This document shows positions 62,363 to 64,000 of a stretch of 64,000 bases of DNA, piece after piece. Each line of letters begins with the position of its first letter. Position 1 is the stretch's first letter. The notes under the pieces were generated by a model, which did no database searches, was not told the origin of the DNA, and worked only from the letters and a program-made list of their open reading frames with translations. This stretch comes from Candidatus Gallipaludibacter merdavium (lineage in GTDB: Bacteria > Bacteroidota > Bacteroidia > Bacteroidales > Paludibacteraceae): positions 1-64,000 of the forward strand of contig JADIMG010000004.1 in the NCBI GenBank assembly GCA_017694875.1, written 5' to 3'. A program made the position numbers and the translations under genes.

Positions 62363-63397
62363 ATGCCGACAAACAAGAACGCCTTAACAAGATACAAATA
62401 TCTTGATGAAATGCTGTCCGACAGACATCATTTTTATGACATTCATGACCTTACAGAAAAATGCAATGAGAAACTTATTGATGCAGGATTCCCTGTAGTA
62501 TCACAACGTTGCATTGAAAAGGACATAAACTATTTAGAATCCGACCCATTTTATGCTACAATAGAACGCTATAGAATTAATGACCGTCGGTGTATTAGGT
62601 ATGAAGACCCATCTTTTACCATCTTTAGGAAAGAATTAAGTGAGGAAGAAAACAACTTAATATCAGAAATTCTTAATACAATAGGACAATTCGATGGCTT
62701 AGCTCATTTTGAATGGCTTGATCGTTTCAAAATCGGACTTGATTTGAAGAAACGTCCCCGAATTATTAGTTTTAGCAACAATCCATACCTACAAAACTCC
62801 AACTTATTAGGTATATTGTTTGACAACATTTCAAATCAAGTTGTCATAAATCTCAAATATCATACCTTTGCAGATAAGGAAATAAAAGAAATAATTTTCC
62901 ATCCTTATCTACTCAAACAGTATAATAATAGATGGTTCCTAATTGGTGCAGAAAATGAAGATAATAAGATCCTAAATTTTGCACTTGATAGAATCGATAA
63001 TGTAGTTCCAATTCCAGGTCATAAATATAGACAATGCAAAGAAGATTTGTCCGAACGTTTTGACAACATTATTGGTGTGACTCTCTACGAAAATAGGAAA
63101 ATTGAACGTATATTCTTTTGGGTTAGCGAATACTCCAAAGACTACGTAGAAACAAAACCAATACACGAGTCACAACGCAAATATAAAGGTAAAAATGAAG
63201 ATGAATTTCGTAGAAAATATCCACACCTAAATGCTGGAGCATACTTTTCAATAGATTGTATTCCAAATTATGAATTAATACGTGAACTTTGTTCTTTCGG
63301 CAAAGATTTGTTAGTTATAGAACCAAGATCAATTCAAGACGATGTTTATAATCGAATAAAATCAATGCTTGCCAATTATTCCTTAGTACGAACATAG
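62363..63397 (+). CDS. WYL-domain transcriptional regulator
   Basis: 344 aa. N-terminal winged-helix about 8-75 (RYKYLDEMLSDRHHFYDIHD, VVSQRCIEKDINYLES), WYL domain about 135-220 (VVINLKYHTFADKEIKEIIF, HPYLLKQYNNRWFLIGAENE, LNFALDRIDNV) and the WCX C-terminal domain about 240-340 (ERIFFWVSEYSKDYVETKPI, AYFSIDCIPNYELIRELCSF). WYL proteins bind nucleic-acid-type ligands and often repress defence or DNA-damage modules. The operator at 62313 is in its own promoter and repeats before the next gene, so autoregulation is likely. A+T-rich codon use differs from the core genes to the left. Confidence 0.9.
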   Translation: MPTNKNALTRYKYLDEMLSDRHHFYDIHDLTEKCNEKLIDAGFPVVSQRCIEKDINYLESDPFYATIERYRINDRRCIRYEDPSFTIFRKELSEEENNLISEILNTIGQFDGLAHFEWLDRFKIGLDLKKRPRIISFSNNPYLQNSNLLGILFDNISNQVVINLKYHTFADKEIKEIIFHPYLLKQYNNRWFLIGAENEDNKILNFALDRIDNVVPIPGHKYRQCKEDLSERFDNIIGVTLYENRKIERIFFWVSEYSKDYVETKPIHESQRKYKGKNEDEFRRKYPHLNAGAYFSIDCIPNYELIRELCSFGKDLLVIEPRSIQDDVYNRIKSMLANYSLVRT

Positions 63398-63422
63398 AGT
63401 TCGTTATACGCTTCTATCTTTG
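63388..63422 (+). promoter_or_regulatory. operator-promoter of the HAD gene
   Basis: Inverted repeat ACGAAC-ataga-GTTCGT (63388-63404), overlapping the last codons of the WYL gene, with the CGAAC/GTTCG core at 63389-63403. The -7 box TATCTTTG (63415-63422) starts 12 nt after the core end, identical to the WYL promoter. Its predicted transcription start is about 18 nt before the ATG at 63448. Confidence 0.72.
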
Positions 63423-63447
63423 CTGCAGAAATAATAAAACAAGCATT

Positions 63448-63999
63448 ATGAAACCCCAGAAATTTAATAACGTTTTTGTTTTCGACATGGACAACACATT
63501 AATTAAAACGAATAAAGCCAACAACCTTGCCTATGCCGAGGCTATAAATTTGATACTGGGTGTTAAATATGACATTGACCATAACGAGAGATTTACAAGA
63601 AACAAGCTAATGGCAATATTTCCAGATTTAGCAGAAACACAATTTAGTAAAATAGTTGCTTACAAAGAAAGATGTTTTGAATCGTACTTTAAAGAAACCG
63701 AGTTGAACCAAAATTTATTCAAACTTCTAAAACTTCTCCACTATGAGGGCCTTTACACAATTCTATTAACAAATAGTCATTCAGAAAGAGCAATCAGCCT
63801 ATGCAGCTATTACAATCTCACGAAATATTTTGTCAAGCGTTTTTTTTACGAGGATTGCCTTGGCTACAAATACACTTTTCTTGAATCCCAGGGATACAAT
63901 TTACAGAACGTTGTGTTATATGAAAATGAAGAAGATTCTGCCTTAGAAGCGATTGCAAACGGAATCAATTTAGAAAAAATCATCAAAGTGGAATTTTGA
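63448..63999 (+). CDS. HAD-superfamily phosphatase-like protein
   Basis: 183 aa, complete. Motif I VFVFDMDNTLIKT with nucleophile Asp13 and general acid Asp15, motif II ILLTNSH (Thr108), motif III basic residue in CLGYKYTF (Lys141). Motif IV is unusual: VLYENEEDSALEAIANGI (about 156-173), where GDxxxD becomes an acidic ENEED cluster, still able to bind Mg. The small alpha-helical cap is at about 25-90. The substrate is unknown. It has its own promoter with the same operator as the WYL gene. Downstream genes are outside the window. Confidence 0.82.
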   Translation: MKPQKFNNVFVFDMDNTLIKTNKANNLAYAEAINLILGVKYDIDHNERFTRNKLMAIFPDLAETQFSKIVAYKERCFESYFKETELNQNLFKLLKLLHYEGLYTILLTNSHSERAISLCSYYNLTKYFVKRFFYEDCLGYKYTFLESQGYNLQNVVLYENEEDSALEAIANGINLEKIIKVEF

Positions 64000-64000
64000 A

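Overview
The window is a stretch of a Bacteroidales (Bacteroidota) chromosome. The promoters have the Bacteroidota form (a TTG/TTTG -33 element about 19-20 nt before TAnnTTTG), there are no strong Shine-Dalgarno sites, and many families are phylum-specific: DUF4783, DUF4954, DUF4835/PorD, DUF4465, DUF5689, a TonB receptor with a carboxypeptidase-like N-terminal domain, and type IX secretion (T9SS) C-terminal sorting domains. The sorting domains together with PorD suggest a T9SS-positive lineage (Prevotellaceae/Paraprevotella-like rather than classic Bacteroides), but I cannot fix the genus. No rRNA, tRNA, CRISPR array or intact IS was seen.

Region 1 (1-18,531, all minus) is a surface-polysaccharide locus. 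In transcription order: UDP-N-acetylhexosamine-type dehydrogenase, rmlB, a terminator and a palindrome-repeat cluster, then ugd, Wzx, Wzy, GT4, LbH acetyltransferase, two GT2s, PglD/NeuD-like acyltransferase, SDR, AMP-ligase, acyl carrier protein, a frameshifted relic of a KAS III (FabH-like) gene, ATP-grasp, NodB deacetylase, a small phosphoglycosyl transferase that would start the repeat unit, and a left-truncated AlbA_2/ATPase regulator ending in a 12-bp tandem repeat. The part from the KAS relic to Wzx is visibly A+T-richer than the flanking core genes.

Region 2 (18,583-26,573) holds nadC, DUF4783, an orphan LytTR response regulator, a HigBA-like toxin-antitoxin pair flanked by two clusters of the same palindromic repeats, and a plus-strand operon DUF4954-aroA-GT2.

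Region 3 (26,762-44,545) carries a PL9-like pectate lyase, a second small glycan operon (deacetylase, GT4, GT2), prfA-pyrF, a cobalamin-riboswitch operon (a small T9SS-sorted protein plus a DUF4465 protein), a Dabb/lipoprotein/methyltransferase operon, CvpA, and a TonB receptor with its DUF5689 lipoprotein.

Region 4 (44,910-61,911) is core: aminotransferase, dnaB, rpsA, Lrp, trpS, a low-complexity secreted protein, an OMPP1/FadL-like porin, an ABC ATPase, glmS, recN, porD and coaBC.

Region 5 (61,912-64,000) is an A+T-rich accessory edge. A WYL-domain regulator is followed by a HAD-family protein. Each gene is preceded by the same inverted repeat, at exactly the same distance from its -7 box. 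This looks like an autoregulated two-promoter module that probably continues past the right edge, and it is the best candidate here for an undescribed system.
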